A DNA stretch of 5,826 nt from an uncultured Lachnospiraceae bacterium (GTDB lineage Bacteria > Bacillota > Clostridia > Lachnospirales > Lachnospiraceae): NCBI GenBank assembly GCA_949283905.1, contig CASDUB010000019.1, positions 1-5,826 of the forward strand, given 5' to 3'. Made by a program: the position numbers and the translations under genes. The notes below the pieces were generated by a model, which worked only from the letters and a program-made list of their open reading frames with translations, was not told the DNA's origin and did not search any database. Shown in pieces: positions 1 to 5,708 of the stretch. Position 1 is the stretch's first letter; each line of letters opens with the position of its first letter.

Positions 1-81
1 AGTGCAGTTTCCGCGGGTTATTCCCTGTAAATAGATTTTTCTGACCTGATTCCAGTCGTCCGTTTTCATTTCTCTGATCAT
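1..81 (-). CDS. GNAT-family N-acetyltransferase, N-terminal fragment
   Basis: This is the first 27 codons of a minus-strand gene that runs off the left edge. It reads MIREMKTDDWNQVRKIY followed by LQGITRGNCT. The pattern IRxM...DW..V..IY..GI..GN.T is the usual start of GNAT acetyltransferases of the phosphinothricin-acetyltransferase/MnaT-like group, which transfer acetyl from acetyl-CoA to an amino group of a small substrate in the cytoplasm. The ATG at 81-79 was chosen because it keeps the family's leading IRxM; an internal ATG at codon 5 would remove it. The upstream sequence AGAAG is a mediocre ribosome binding site. The acetyl-CoA-binding motif lies outside the window, so the substrate cannot be judged. 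The gene is divergent from the NifX-SlyD gene and shares its upstream region. Confidence 0.72.
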   Translation of the reverse strand, partial: MIREMKTDDWNQVRKIYLQGITRGNCT

Positions 82-101
82 TATCTTATATCTTCTTAAT
101 T

Positions 102-135
102 AATGTATTTATGATATTGATATTAAAATGTATTT
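102..135. repeat. Short direct repeat AATGTATTT, 25-bp period
   Basis: The 9-mer AATGTATTT occurs at 102-110 and again at 127-135, in the AT-rich leader between the GNAT promoter and its start codon. It could be a pair of regulator sites, or simply a product of low-complexity AT-rich DNA. Apart from this and the two promoters, I see nothing in the 82-305 gap. Confidence 0.2.
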
Positions 136-163
136 TGTATTCATTCGACCCTTGCCTCATCAT

Positions 164-191
164 ATTATACTTTATTCCTCAAATCACGCAA
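164..191 (-). promoter_or_regulatory. Probable promoter for the GNAT gene
   Basis: On the minus strand there is a perfect -10 box TATAAT (169-164). A weak -35 candidate, TTGCGT (191-186), lies 16 bp upstream. The predicted leader to the GNAT start is about 75 nt. The -10 is convincing but the -35 matches only half the consensus. Confidence 0.4.
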
Positions 192-219
192 TAAAAAATT
201 AAAAAAAGGCACGCATTAT

Positions 220-248
220 TTGTCTAAACCGTTTTCATATGTTAAGAT
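220..248 (+). promoter_or_regulatory. Probable promoter for the NifX-SlyD fusion gene
   Basis: The -35-like TTGTCT (220-225) is separated by exactly 17 bp from TAAGAT (243-248). The TG at 240-241 makes this an extended -10 (TGnTAAGAT). Each hexamer matches the sigma-A consensus at 4 of 6 positions. The transcript would start near 255, giving a leader of about 50 nt. A weak AT-rich inverted repeat, AGATTT (262-267) / AAATCT (275-280), lies in this leader ahead of the ribosome binding site. Confidence 0.55.
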
Positions 249-305
249 GAGCAAAGCGAGCAGATTTCAATTTAAAATCTAAATAACAAAAGGAGAAATA
301 TAAAC

Positions 306-1145
306 ATGCGTATAGCAGTTACTTACGAAAACAACGAAATTTTCCGGCATTTCGGACAGACATCCGAATTTAAAGTATATGAGATCGAAGACAATAAGAT
401 CGTTTCAAGCAGCATCTTAAGTTCTGACGGCAAAGGCCACGGAGCCCTTGCGCAGGTTCTTGCAGATAATAACATAGACGTTCTCATCTGCGGCGGACTC
501 GGAGACGGAGCCCTTTCAGATCTCAAAGCGGCGGGCATCGAAGTCTGCGCCGGAGCTGAAGGCGACTGCGATAAAGCCGTAGAAGCTTATCTTGCGGGCG
601 AACTCAAAGATTCAGGAGCAAACTGCGATCATCACGATCACGAAGAATCCCACAGCTGCGGCGGCGGATGCGGAAGCTGCGGCGGATGCGGACACCATGC
701 TCCTGTCATCACATTAGAAGGCAAAAACGCCGGAAAGACAGTGCGCGTTCACTACAGAGGCACTCTCAACGACGGAACTCAGTTTGATTCTTCCTATGAC
801 CGCGGCGAAACCCTTGACTTCATCTGCGGCGCGGGACAGATGATCAGCGGATTTGATAAGGCCGTTGTCGATATGGAAGTCGGCGAAAAAATCAGTATCC
901 ACCTTATGCCTGAAGAGGCTTACGGAATGGCTGATCCGAACGCCATATTTACTTTAAGCGTAAGCCAGCTTCCGGGTTCCGAAGAACTGAACGCCGGCGA
1001 AAGAGTATACCTCTACAACCAGATGGGGCAGCCCGTGCCTGTAACTGTTGTATCACGCGAGGGCGATTCAATCACTTTTGACGCGAATCATGAAATGGCC
1101 GGAAAAGAACTCAACTTTGATATCGAGCTTGTAGAAGTTAAATAA
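306..1145 (+). CDS. NifX/NifB-like domain fused to SlyD-type FKBP prolyl isomerase
   Basis: A 279-residue cytoplasmic protein with no signal peptide. Residues 1-105 resemble the NifX/NafY/NifB-C-terminal dinitrogenase FeMo-cofactor-binding fold (MRIAVTYENNEIFRHFGQ at the start, later ICGGLGDGA and AYLAGEL). Residues 107-131 form a linker with five Cys and six His. Residues 138-279 are a SlyD-like FKBP: VHYRGTLNDGTQFDSS, then GAGQMISGFDKAV with Phe183 at the FKBP Trp position, AYG at 205-207, an insert-in-flap region around 207-255, and the closing NHEMAGKELNFDIELVEV. SlyD proteins are prolyl isomerases and chaperones that handle nickel through a C-terminal His/Cys tail. That tail is absent here and the metal-ligand-like run sits before the FKBP domain. 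A metal or metal-cluster chaperone role is inference. AAAGGAGA at 289-296 supports the ATG at 306. No clear terminator follows. Confidence 0.88.
   Translation: MRIAVTYENNEIFRHFGQTSEFKVYEIEDNKIVSSSILSSDGKGHGALAQVLADNNIDVLICGGLGDGALSDLKAAGIEVCAGAEGDCDKAVEAYLAGELKDSGANCDHHDHEESHSCGGGCGSCGGCGHHAPVITLEGKNAGKTVRVHYRGTLNDGTQFDSSYDRGETLDFICGAGQMISGFDKAVVDMEVGEKISIHLMPEEAYGMADPNAIFTLSVSQLPGSEELNAGERVYLYNQMGQPVPVTVVSREGDSITFDANHEMAGKELNFDIELVEVK
654..692 (+). repeat. Imperfect tandem duplication in the Cys/Gly linker
   Basis: A 21-nt unit at 654-674 is followed directly by an 18-nt copy at 675-692 that differs only by loss of one 3-nt GGC-type step. They encode SCGGGCG and SCGGCG in the linker of the NifX-SlyD protein, so the change keeps the reading frame. 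This looks like slippage or duplication that multiplied candidate Cys metal ligands. Confidence 0.75.
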
Positions 1146-1179
1146 TCAACGCATAAACCTCGGATAAATATGGACTGAG

Positions 1180-1194
1180 AAAGTCCTTGACTTT
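1180..1194. promoter_or_regulatory. Inverted repeat over the -35 of the ABC operon promoter
   Basis: AAAGTC (1180-1185) and GACTTT (1189-1194) form 6-bp arms around a 3-nt centre, directly covering the -35 box at 1187-1192. Its position suits a repressor operator. A competing 5-bp hairpin, GGACT (1172-1176) / AGTCC (1182-1186), overlaps it. The arms are short, so chance is possible. Confidence 0.3.
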
Positions 1195-1215
1195 ATTCTG
1201 CTAAATTGCTAATAT
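1187..1215 (+). promoter_or_regulatory. Probable sigma-A promoter of the ABC transporter operon
   Basis: TTGACT (1187-1192) matches the -35 consensus at 5 of 6 positions. After a 17-bp spacer comes TAATAT (1210-1215), preceded by TG at 1207-1208 to give an extended -10. The predicted start near 1222 leaves a leader of about 50 nt before the lipoprotein gene. This is the best promoter in the window. Confidence 0.65.
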
Positions 1216-1270
1216 TTCATTGTGAAAAATTCATCAAATATGTATATATGTATTAAAGGAGATATTTATA

Positions 1271-2131
1271 ATGAAAAAGAAATTATTGGCAATAGCACTT
1301 ATTTCCGCAATGACGGCATCTCTGACGGCATGCGGACAAAATTCATCAGATAACTCAAGCGCTGCGGATACATCCGAGGCTTCGAGCACTTCCGGATCAG
1401 AAAGCAATGACGCTTCTGCAAGCGAATCAGATATGCAGTATGTCATCGACAAAGGAACTCTCGTTGTCGGCATCACAAACTTTGAGCCGATGGACTATCA
1501 GGATGAAAACGGCGAATGGATCGGTTTTGACGCTGACCTTGCCAAAGCATTCGGCGAGAGCCTTGGCGTTGACGTGGAATTCCAGGAGATCGACTGGAAC
1601 AGCAAGATCCTTGAGCTTGACGGACTTACAATCGACTGCGTATGGAACGGAATGACTCTTACAGACGAAGTTGTTAACGCTATGGAAACAACAAACGCCT
1701 ACCTCAACAACGCACAGGTAGTTGTCGTAAACTCTGATGTAGCTGATCAGTATCAGGATGTTGAAAGCCTTGCTGACCTTAACTTTGCCGTTGAAGCAGG
1801 AAGCGCAGGCGCTGCTGCTGCATCTGAAAACGGACTTAACTATACTGAGGTTCAGAACCAGGCCGCTGCCCTTATGGAAGTTGCAGCCGGAACATCTGAC
1901 GCAGCTATCATCGATTCTCTTATGGCTGCTGCCATGATCGGCGAAGGCACAAGCTACGAAAACCTTACTTATACTATAGGTCTTACTACAGAAGAATACG
2001 GCGTAGGTTTCCGTAAAGGATCAGACCTTGCAGAAGAACTCAACAATTTCTTCGCCGAGTCTTATGAAAACGGAACGATGCAGACAATCGCTGAGCAGTA
2101 TAAAGTACAGGCAGCTCTTATAGAGCAGTAA
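1271..2131 (+). CDS. Amino-acid ABC transporter solute-binding lipoprotein
   Basis: A 286-residue binding protein of the SBP_bac_3 family (GlnH/HisJ-like). It captures a small polar solute, typically an amino acid, outside the membrane and delivers it to the permease. Residues 1-20 are a lipoprotein signal peptide (MKKK, hydrophobic core, lipobox LTAC) with Cys21 as the lipidated residue. Residues 22-54 are a Ser/Ala/Asp-rich tether. The fold begins at KGTLVVGITNFEPMDYQ (61-77), continues with IGFDADLAKAFGESLGV, and has IDCVWNGMTLTDE at 121-133. Asp215 (AAIIDSL) fits the family's amino-group-binding Asp. The Arg usual after TDE is Val134 here, so ligand preference may differ from glutamine-binding relatives. 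AAAGGAG at 1255-1261, 9 nt before the ATG, sets the start. It is first in its operon and precedes its permease and ATPase. Confidence 0.93.
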   Translation: MKKKLLAIALISAMTASLTACGQNSSDNSSAADTSEASSTSGSESNDASASESDMQYVIDKGTLVVGITNFEPMDYQDENGEWIGFDADLAKAFGESLGVDVEFQEIDWNSKILELDGLTIDCVWNGMTLTDEVVNAMETTNAYLNNAQVVVVNSDVADQYQDVESLADLNFAVEAGSAGAAAASENGLNYTEVQNQAAALMEVAAGTSDAAIIDSLMAAAMIGEGTSYENLTYTIGLTTEEYGVGFRKGSDLAEELNNFFAESYENGTMQTIAEQYKVQAALIEQ

Positions 2132-2168
2132 ACAGACGTTCTTAATTGCATTCATAAAAAGATATCAG

Positions 2169-2190
2169 GCCCCGCCGGTATAGGCGGGGC
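2169..2190 (+). promoter_or_regulatory. GC-rich intercistronic stem-loop after the binding-protein gene
   Basis: GCCCCGCC (2169-2176) pairs perfectly with GGCGGGGC (2183-2190) around the loop GGTATA, giving an 8-bp, nearly all-GC stem. The sequence after it (TGTCGATTCTG) has no T run, so it is a poor intrinsic terminator. It lies 37 nt past the lipoprotein stop and 54 nt before the permease start. In binding-protein-dependent transporter operons such hairpins commonly protect the upstream mRNA from 3' exonucleases, or cause partial termination, so that more binding protein than permease is made. That role is inferred here. Confidence 0.6.
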
Positions 2191-2244
2191 TGTCGATTCT
2201 GATTCAAAAGCTAAAGTTAAATAAAAGAAAGGTAATAAACCGAT

Positions 2245-2928
2245 ATGACTTTCGCGGAACAACTACCAATAGTACTTAACTCCCTGAACGAAGGATTTTT
2301 GCAGACTTTAAAACTGTTTGGCATTACGCTTTTAGGCGCCGTGCCGCTTGGTCTTATAATATGCTTCGGTTCAACATCACGCTTTACGCCTTTAAGGCTT
2401 TTCTGCAAATTTATCATCTGGATAGTACGCGGAACGCCTCTTATGATTCAGCTTATGATCATTTATTATATGCCCGGACTTGTCTTCGACAATCCGATAT
2501 GGGGCGGCGGCGACCCGGGAAGATTTACGGCATCGGCAGTCGCGTTTATCATAAACTACGCCTGCTATTTTTCAGAAATATACCGCGGCGGTATACAGGC
2601 TATCCCTGTAGGCCAGGATGAAGCCGGACTTGTACTCGGTATGACAAAGGGACAGATCTTCTTCAAGGTCAAACTTCTTCAGATGATAAAACGCATCCTG
2701 CCGCCTATGTCAAACGAAATCCTTACTCTTGTTAAAGATACTTCTCTTGCCCGCGTAATATCGATGCACGAGATCATATGGGCAGGCGAGGCATTCATGA
2801 AAGGGTCCCAGGGAATATCGGGAATCATTTGGCCTCTGTTCTTTACGGCGATATACTACCTTATATTTAACGGCGTACTTACCGTCGTACTCGGCAAACT
2901 TGAAAAGAAACTTAATTTCTTCAGATAA
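2245..2928 (+). CDS. Amino-acid ABC transporter permease (HisM/GlnP type)
   Basis: A 227-residue integral membrane subunit of the polar-amino-acid ABC importer, usual length for the family. Hydrophobic stretches lie at roughly 22-41, 54-80, 96-110 and 193-216, with a less clear one around 150-165. RGTPLMIQL (62-70) is a hallmark of the HisM/GlnP group. The cytoplasmic coupling loop that docks on the ATPase is visible as EIYRGGIQAIPVGQDEAGLVLGMT in residues 111-134 (EAA-loop), followed by LPPMSNEILTLVKDTSLA. The ribosome binding site GAAAGG at 2227-2232 is 12 nt from the ATG, rather far, and weaker than those of its neighbours. This fits lower output of permease than of binding protein. Only one permease gene is present, so a homodimer is expected. 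Confidence 0.93.
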   Translation: MTFAEQLPIVLNSLNEGFLQTLKLFGITLLGAVPLGLIICFGSTSRFTPLRLFCKFIIWIVRGTPLMIQLMIIYYMPGLVFDNPIWGGGDPGRFTASAVAFIINYACYFSEIYRGGIQAIPVGQDEAGLVLGMTKGQIFFKVKLLQMIKRILPPMSNEILTLVKDTSLARVISMHEIIWAGEAFMKGSQGISGIIWPLFFTAIYYLIFNGVLTVVLGKLEKKLNFFR

Positions 2929-2940
2929 GGAGGGAAAAGC

Positions 2941-3726
2941 ATGCCTATTTTAGAAGCAGAACACATTTGTAAAACCTTCGGTAAAAACGAAGTTTTGAAA
3001 GACATCAGCTTTTCTCTTGAAAAGAACAATGTTCTTTCTATAATCGGTTCATCGGGAAGCGGAAAAACCACTCTTCTGCGCTGTCTCAACTTTCTGGAGA
3101 CGCCCGACAAAGGAATAATTAAAGTAAATAATAAGATTCTTTTTGACAGCTCTGCCGCCAGGACAGACGAAAAAGCGATCAGAAAAAACAGACTTCATTT
3201 CGGCCTTGTTTTTCAGTCTTTCAATCTGTTTCCCCAGTATACGGCGCTTCAAAATGTAACTCTCGCGCCTACGCTTCAGGCAAAAAACAGACCTGATTTC
3301 AAGTCAAACAAAGCCTCTATCCTTTCCGAAATCAAAAATCACGGAATAGAACTTTTGGAGCAGATCGGACTGGGCGACAGGATAGACAACTATCCTCATC
3401 AGCTTTCGGGCGGCCAGTGCCAGCGAGTTGCCATCGCAAGAGCTCTTGCCCTTAACCCGGATATCCTGTGTTTTGACGAGCCTACATCAGCTCTCGACCC
3501 GGAGCTTACAGGCGAGGTTCTCAAGGTTATCAAAGAGCTTGCCGAAAAGAAAATGACTATGATCATCGTTACACATGAAATGTCCTTTGCCAAGGAAGTA
3601 TCGAATCATATCATATTTATGGACAAAGGAGTTATCTGCGAAGAAGGAACTCCGGAGCAGATCTTCGAAAATCCGCGTGAAGAAAGAACAAAACAATTCT
3701 TATATAATTACAACCGCCAGGAATAA
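2941..3726 (+). CDS. Amino-acid ABC transporter ATP-binding protein (GlnQ/HisP type)
   Basis: A 261-residue cytoplasmic ATPase that powers the importer. Walker A is GSSGSGKT (36-43), the Q-loop is VFQSFNLFP with Gln92, the ABC signature is LSGGQ (155-159), Walker B with the catalytic Glu is ILCFDEP (175-181, Glu180), the D-loop is SALDPE, and the switch His is His212 in VTHEM. All catalytic motifs are intact. The residue after the signature is Cys160, where Gln is usual (LSGGQCQR). The segment at about 113-135 ([12 protein letters not shown] onward) is slightly longer than in typical 240-250-residue members. A near-perfect AAGGAGG (2927-2933) overlaps the permease stop and lies 7 nt before this ATG, so the two genes are tightly linked. 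Confidence 0.95.
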   Translation: MPILEAEHICKTFGKNEVLKDISFSLEKNNVLSIIGSSGSGKTTLLRCLNFLETPDKGIIKVNNKILFDSSAARTDEKAIRKNRLHFGLVFQSFNLFPQYTALQNVTLAPTLQAKNRPDFKSNKASILSEIKNHGIELLEQIGLGDRIDNYPHQLSGGQCQRVAIARALALNPDILCFDEPTSALDPELTGEVLKVIKELAEKKMTMIIVTHEMSFAKEVSNHIIFMDKGVICEEGTPEQIFENPREERTKQFLYNYNRQE

Positions 3727-3727
3727 T

Positions 3728-4561
3728 ATGTCAGATTTTAATTTCATTAAAAAAGACGAAAGGGATCTTTTTAATTACCACGATAAAAAGATCCCTTATT
3801 TATCTTTTAAATCATTGGATAAACTTAATATAGTAAATAACGCGATATCTCTGCGAAATGCAGACAGCGGCGAACCGGTCAAATTGTACTTTGCCAAGGA
3901 TTCCGATATAAAGGAAGTCACCGCTCATAACAGAATATTTATGGAGGAGCTCGGCGCAGATATAAAAGCGCGGGTAGCCCCGATGCAGAAACATACAAAT
4001 AACGTCCACGTTGTAACAAAAGACGATCTCGGAACTTCCCTCGAAAAAAGCCATATTGAATTTACAGACGCTCTTGTCACAGATATGGCAAATGTTCCCC
4101 TCGTTGTAAATGTGGCCGATTGCATCCCTCTTATGTTTGTCGATCCGGTACACGAAGTTATAGGAATTGCTCATTCGGGCAGAAAGGGAACACTGAACTG
4201 TATAGGTCTTGAAACAGTAAAGACTATGCAGGAAGAATTTTTTTCTGATCCCGATGATATAATAGCGACCGTAGGTCCCGGGATCTGCATCGACTGCTAT
4301 GAAGTCGGAGACGAGATTTATGACGAATTTTCAGAAAAATGGGGTTCTTTTGTAGCAAACAGACTCTTAAAGCGTTATAATAACAGATATCATCTGGATC
4401 TGCTTCTGGCAAACAAACTTGTTCTGCTTGACGCCGGTCTGAGAGATGAACATATATGCGTTTCAAATATATGCAATCGCTGCAACTGCGATAAATTTTA
4501 TTCGTTTCGTGGAGACGGCGGCATCATTAACGAAATTGCCGTCTGTCTTATGCTGAAATAA
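3728..4561 (+). CDS. pgeF: PgeF/YlmD/YfiH-family protein (multicopper-oxidase-like fold)
   Basis: A 277-residue cytoplasmic protein of the family once called polyphenol oxidase or laccase-domain. Characterised members include E. coli YfiH/PgeF, linked to removing mis-incorporated L-Ser from peptidoglycan precursors, and homologues with purine-nucleoside phosphorylase/adenosine deaminase activity related to FAMIN. Candidate metal/active-site residues are His89 (MQKHTNNV), Cys132 (ADCIPLMF) and His149 (AHSGRKGT); the Cys-to-His spacing of 17 matches the family. GPGICIDCYEVG (183-194) and SNICNRC...FYSFRGDGG (247-265) are also typical. Arg152 replaces the Trp usual in HSGWRGT. The ATG at 3728 is preferred because AGGA lies 5 nt upstream and it starts one base after the ATPase stop, implying translational coupling. 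An upstream in-frame ATG at 3575 would overlap the ATPase by about 150 nt without family similarity. Confidence 0.88.
   Translation: MSDFNFIKKDERDLFNYHDKKIPYLSFKSLDKLNIVNNAISLRNADSGEPVKLYFAKDSDIKEVTAHNRIFMEELGADIKARVAPMQKHTNNVHVVTKDDLGTSLEKSHIEFTDALVTDMANVPLVVNVADCIPLMFVDPVHEVIGIAHSGRKGTLNCIGLETVKTMQEEFFSDPDDIIATVGPGICIDCYEVGDEIYDEFSEKWGSFVANRLLKRYNNRYHLDLLLANKLVLLDAGLRDEHICVSNICNRCNCDKFYSFRGDGGIINEIAVCLMLK
3760..3797 (+). promoter_or_regulatory. Perfect inverted repeat with T-rich tail inside pgeF; possible attenuator
   Basis: AAGGGATCTTTTT (3760-3772) is exactly complementary to AAAAAGATCCCTT (3785-3797), and A3773/T3784 adds a fourteenth pair. The loop is 10 nt (ATTACCACGA). The repeat spans codons 11-24 of pgeF, and the stem base GGGATC is followed by TTATTTATCTTTT. 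This resembles an intrinsic terminator with an imperfect U-tract. It could act as an attenuator between the transporter and pgeF that is relieved when ribosomes translate into pgeF, or as a protein-binding palindrome. The structure is certain as sequence; its function is inferred. Confidence 0.5.
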
Positions 4562-4591
4562 CTTCAATACTGTTTATGGAGGCTTGATCTC

Positions 4592-5662
4592 ATGGATGAA
4601 AAAAGATATGTAGCATATGTAGCTACAAAAGGCGATAACAGCGGGATTCATTTATTCGATGTTGACTGCGAAAACGGAATTCTCACAAAACGCAAAGAAA
4701 TAGACGCCAGCAACTCGTCTCACCTTTGGGTATCGGCAAACGGCAAATACCTGTATTCAATTTTGGACGGCGGCGTAGGAGTTTATAAGATACTTCCGGA
4801 CGGCGATCTGGAATTTATCAACAAAAAAGACATACACGCCATGCGCGGACGTTTCTTAAGCACTGACTTATCGGGAAAATACCTTTTTGTCGGCGGATAT
4901 CACGACGGAAAGATAACCGTTATACACACTCACAGAGACGGACGTCTCGGCAGCATAATGGACAGCGTTTATCATAAAGGTATAGGATCGGTTGCCGAAA
5001 GGAACTCACGTCCTCATGTCACATGCGTTATCATGACGCCTGACAATAAGTTTCTGTGCGCTGTCGACAACGGCATCGACCAGGTCAAAATATACAGGAT
5101 AAGCGATGAAAATAAGCTTGAACTTGCTGATATTCTTCGTATGAAACGAGAGTCGGCGCCGAGAGTAATCAGATTTTCTCCCGACGGAAAGACAGCTTAT
5201 ATCCTGACCCAGATCACAAACACCATCGAGGTCTATTCTTACAATTATGATGAGTCCAAAAACTATCCGACGTTTGAAAAGCTTCAGAGCATCAGCACTC
5301 TTTCAGACGAGCTTGATCCGATGTATGACGCTGCTTCCGGACTTTGCTTCTGTCCCGACGGAAACCATCTTTTCTCATCATCGGCCGGTGACAACACCGT
5401 TGCCATGTTTTCTATCAATCCTGAAGACGGAACGCTCACAAAGGATTTCGCCCTTCCTATAAGCGGCGAATATCCAAAGGATATCACAGTGCTGCCGGGA
5501 GGCAAATTCCTTCTCTCGGTAAATCATGAATCCAATACGATCACGATCTTTAAGATAGATTACGACAAGAAACTGATCATGATGCACGGAAAGCCGATCA
5601 GCGTACCTGCTCCAAACTGCGTGCGCATATATGATCTGCATGATGCTACAGCGATAGATTAA
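4592..5662 (+). CDS. Lactonase-family beta-propeller protein (possible 6-phosphogluconolactonase)
   Basis: A 356-residue cytoplasmic protein of the seven-bladed propeller lactonase family (Pgl/YbhE and YkgB relatives). Family members hydrolyse lactones such as 6-phosphogluconolactone in the pentose phosphate pathway, but many are uncharacterised. Repeating blade signatures are visible: SHLWVSANGKYLYS (43-56), LSTDLSGKYLFVGGY (89-103), TPDNKFLCAVD (149-159), IRFSPDGKTAYILTQ (193-207), LCFCPDGNHLFSS (251-263) and TVLPGGKFLLSVNHESN (299-315). RPHVTCVIMTPD near 140-151 corresponds to the family's PHxH-like region, with Thr144 in place of the second His. No signal peptide is seen. GGAGG at 4578-4582, 9 nt from the ATG, sets the start. 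The gap after pgeF is only 30 bp and holds no promoter I can identify, so co-transcription is likely. Confidence 0.85.
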   Translation: MDEKRYVAYVATKGDNSGIHLFDVDCENGILTKRKEIDASNSSHLWVSANGKYLYSILDGGVGVYKILPDGDLEFINKKDIHAMRGRFLSTDLSGKYLFVGGYHDGKITVIHTHRDGRLGSIMDSVYHKGIGSVAERNSRPHVTCVIMTPDNKFLCAVDNGIDQVKIYRISDENKLELADILRMKRESAPRVIRFSPDGKTAYILTQITNTIEVYSYNYDESKNYPTFEKLQSISTLSDELDPMYDAASGLCFCPDGNHLFSSSAGDNTVAMFSINPEDGTLTKDFALPISGEYPKDITVLPGGKFLLSVNHESNTITIFKIDYDKKLIMMHGKPISVPAPNCVRIYDLHDATAID

Positions 5663-5671
5663 CGTAATTTA

Positions 5672-5708
5672 AAACCGGACCGCCTTTTCGGCTGTCCGGT
5701 TTATTTTT
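5672..5708. terminator. Intrinsic terminator, probably bidirectional
   Basis: AAACCGGAC (5672-5680) pairs with GTCCGGTTT (5694-5702). GCC/GGC pairs continue the stem after one mismatch, and the loop is TTTTC. ATTTTT follows on the plus strand, ending the lactonase transcript. On the minus strand the stem is followed by TTTTAAATT, so it can also end the convergent trmB transcript. Confidence 0.9.

Noticed and set aside
262..280. AGATTT/AAATCT inverted repeat in the NifX-SlyD leader as a riboswitch or operator.
   Set aside because: It is a single 6-bp AT-rich stem in a leader of about 50 nt, too small and too weak for a known riboswitch class.
306..626. Evidence of nitrogen fixation from the NifX-like domain.
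   Set aside because: NifX/NifB-C-type domains are widespread in non-diazotrophic anaerobes, and no nif structural or assembly genes are present in the window.
1172..1186. GGACT/AGTCC hairpin after the NifX-SlyD stop as a terminator.
   Set aside because: The stem is only 5 bp and no T run follows directly. It more likely reflects overlap with the promoter palindrome.
2579..2595. Palindrome TATACCGC-G-GCGGTATA inside the permease gene.
   Set aside because: It is formed by ordinary codons of the conserved EIYRGGIQ segment, has an impossibly short loop for RNA, and lies far from any promoter.
3575..3727. An in-frame ATG at 3575 that would give PgeF 51 extra N-terminal residues.
   Set aside because: The extension lies inside the ATPase's coding sequence in another frame and does not resemble the PgeF family. 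The ATG at 3728 has its own AGGA ribosome binding site and sits right after the ATPase stop.
3812..4174. A 120-codon minus-strand open frame opposite pgeF.
   Set aside because: It has no ribosome binding site or recognisable motif and lies wholly antisense to a well-supported conserved gene.
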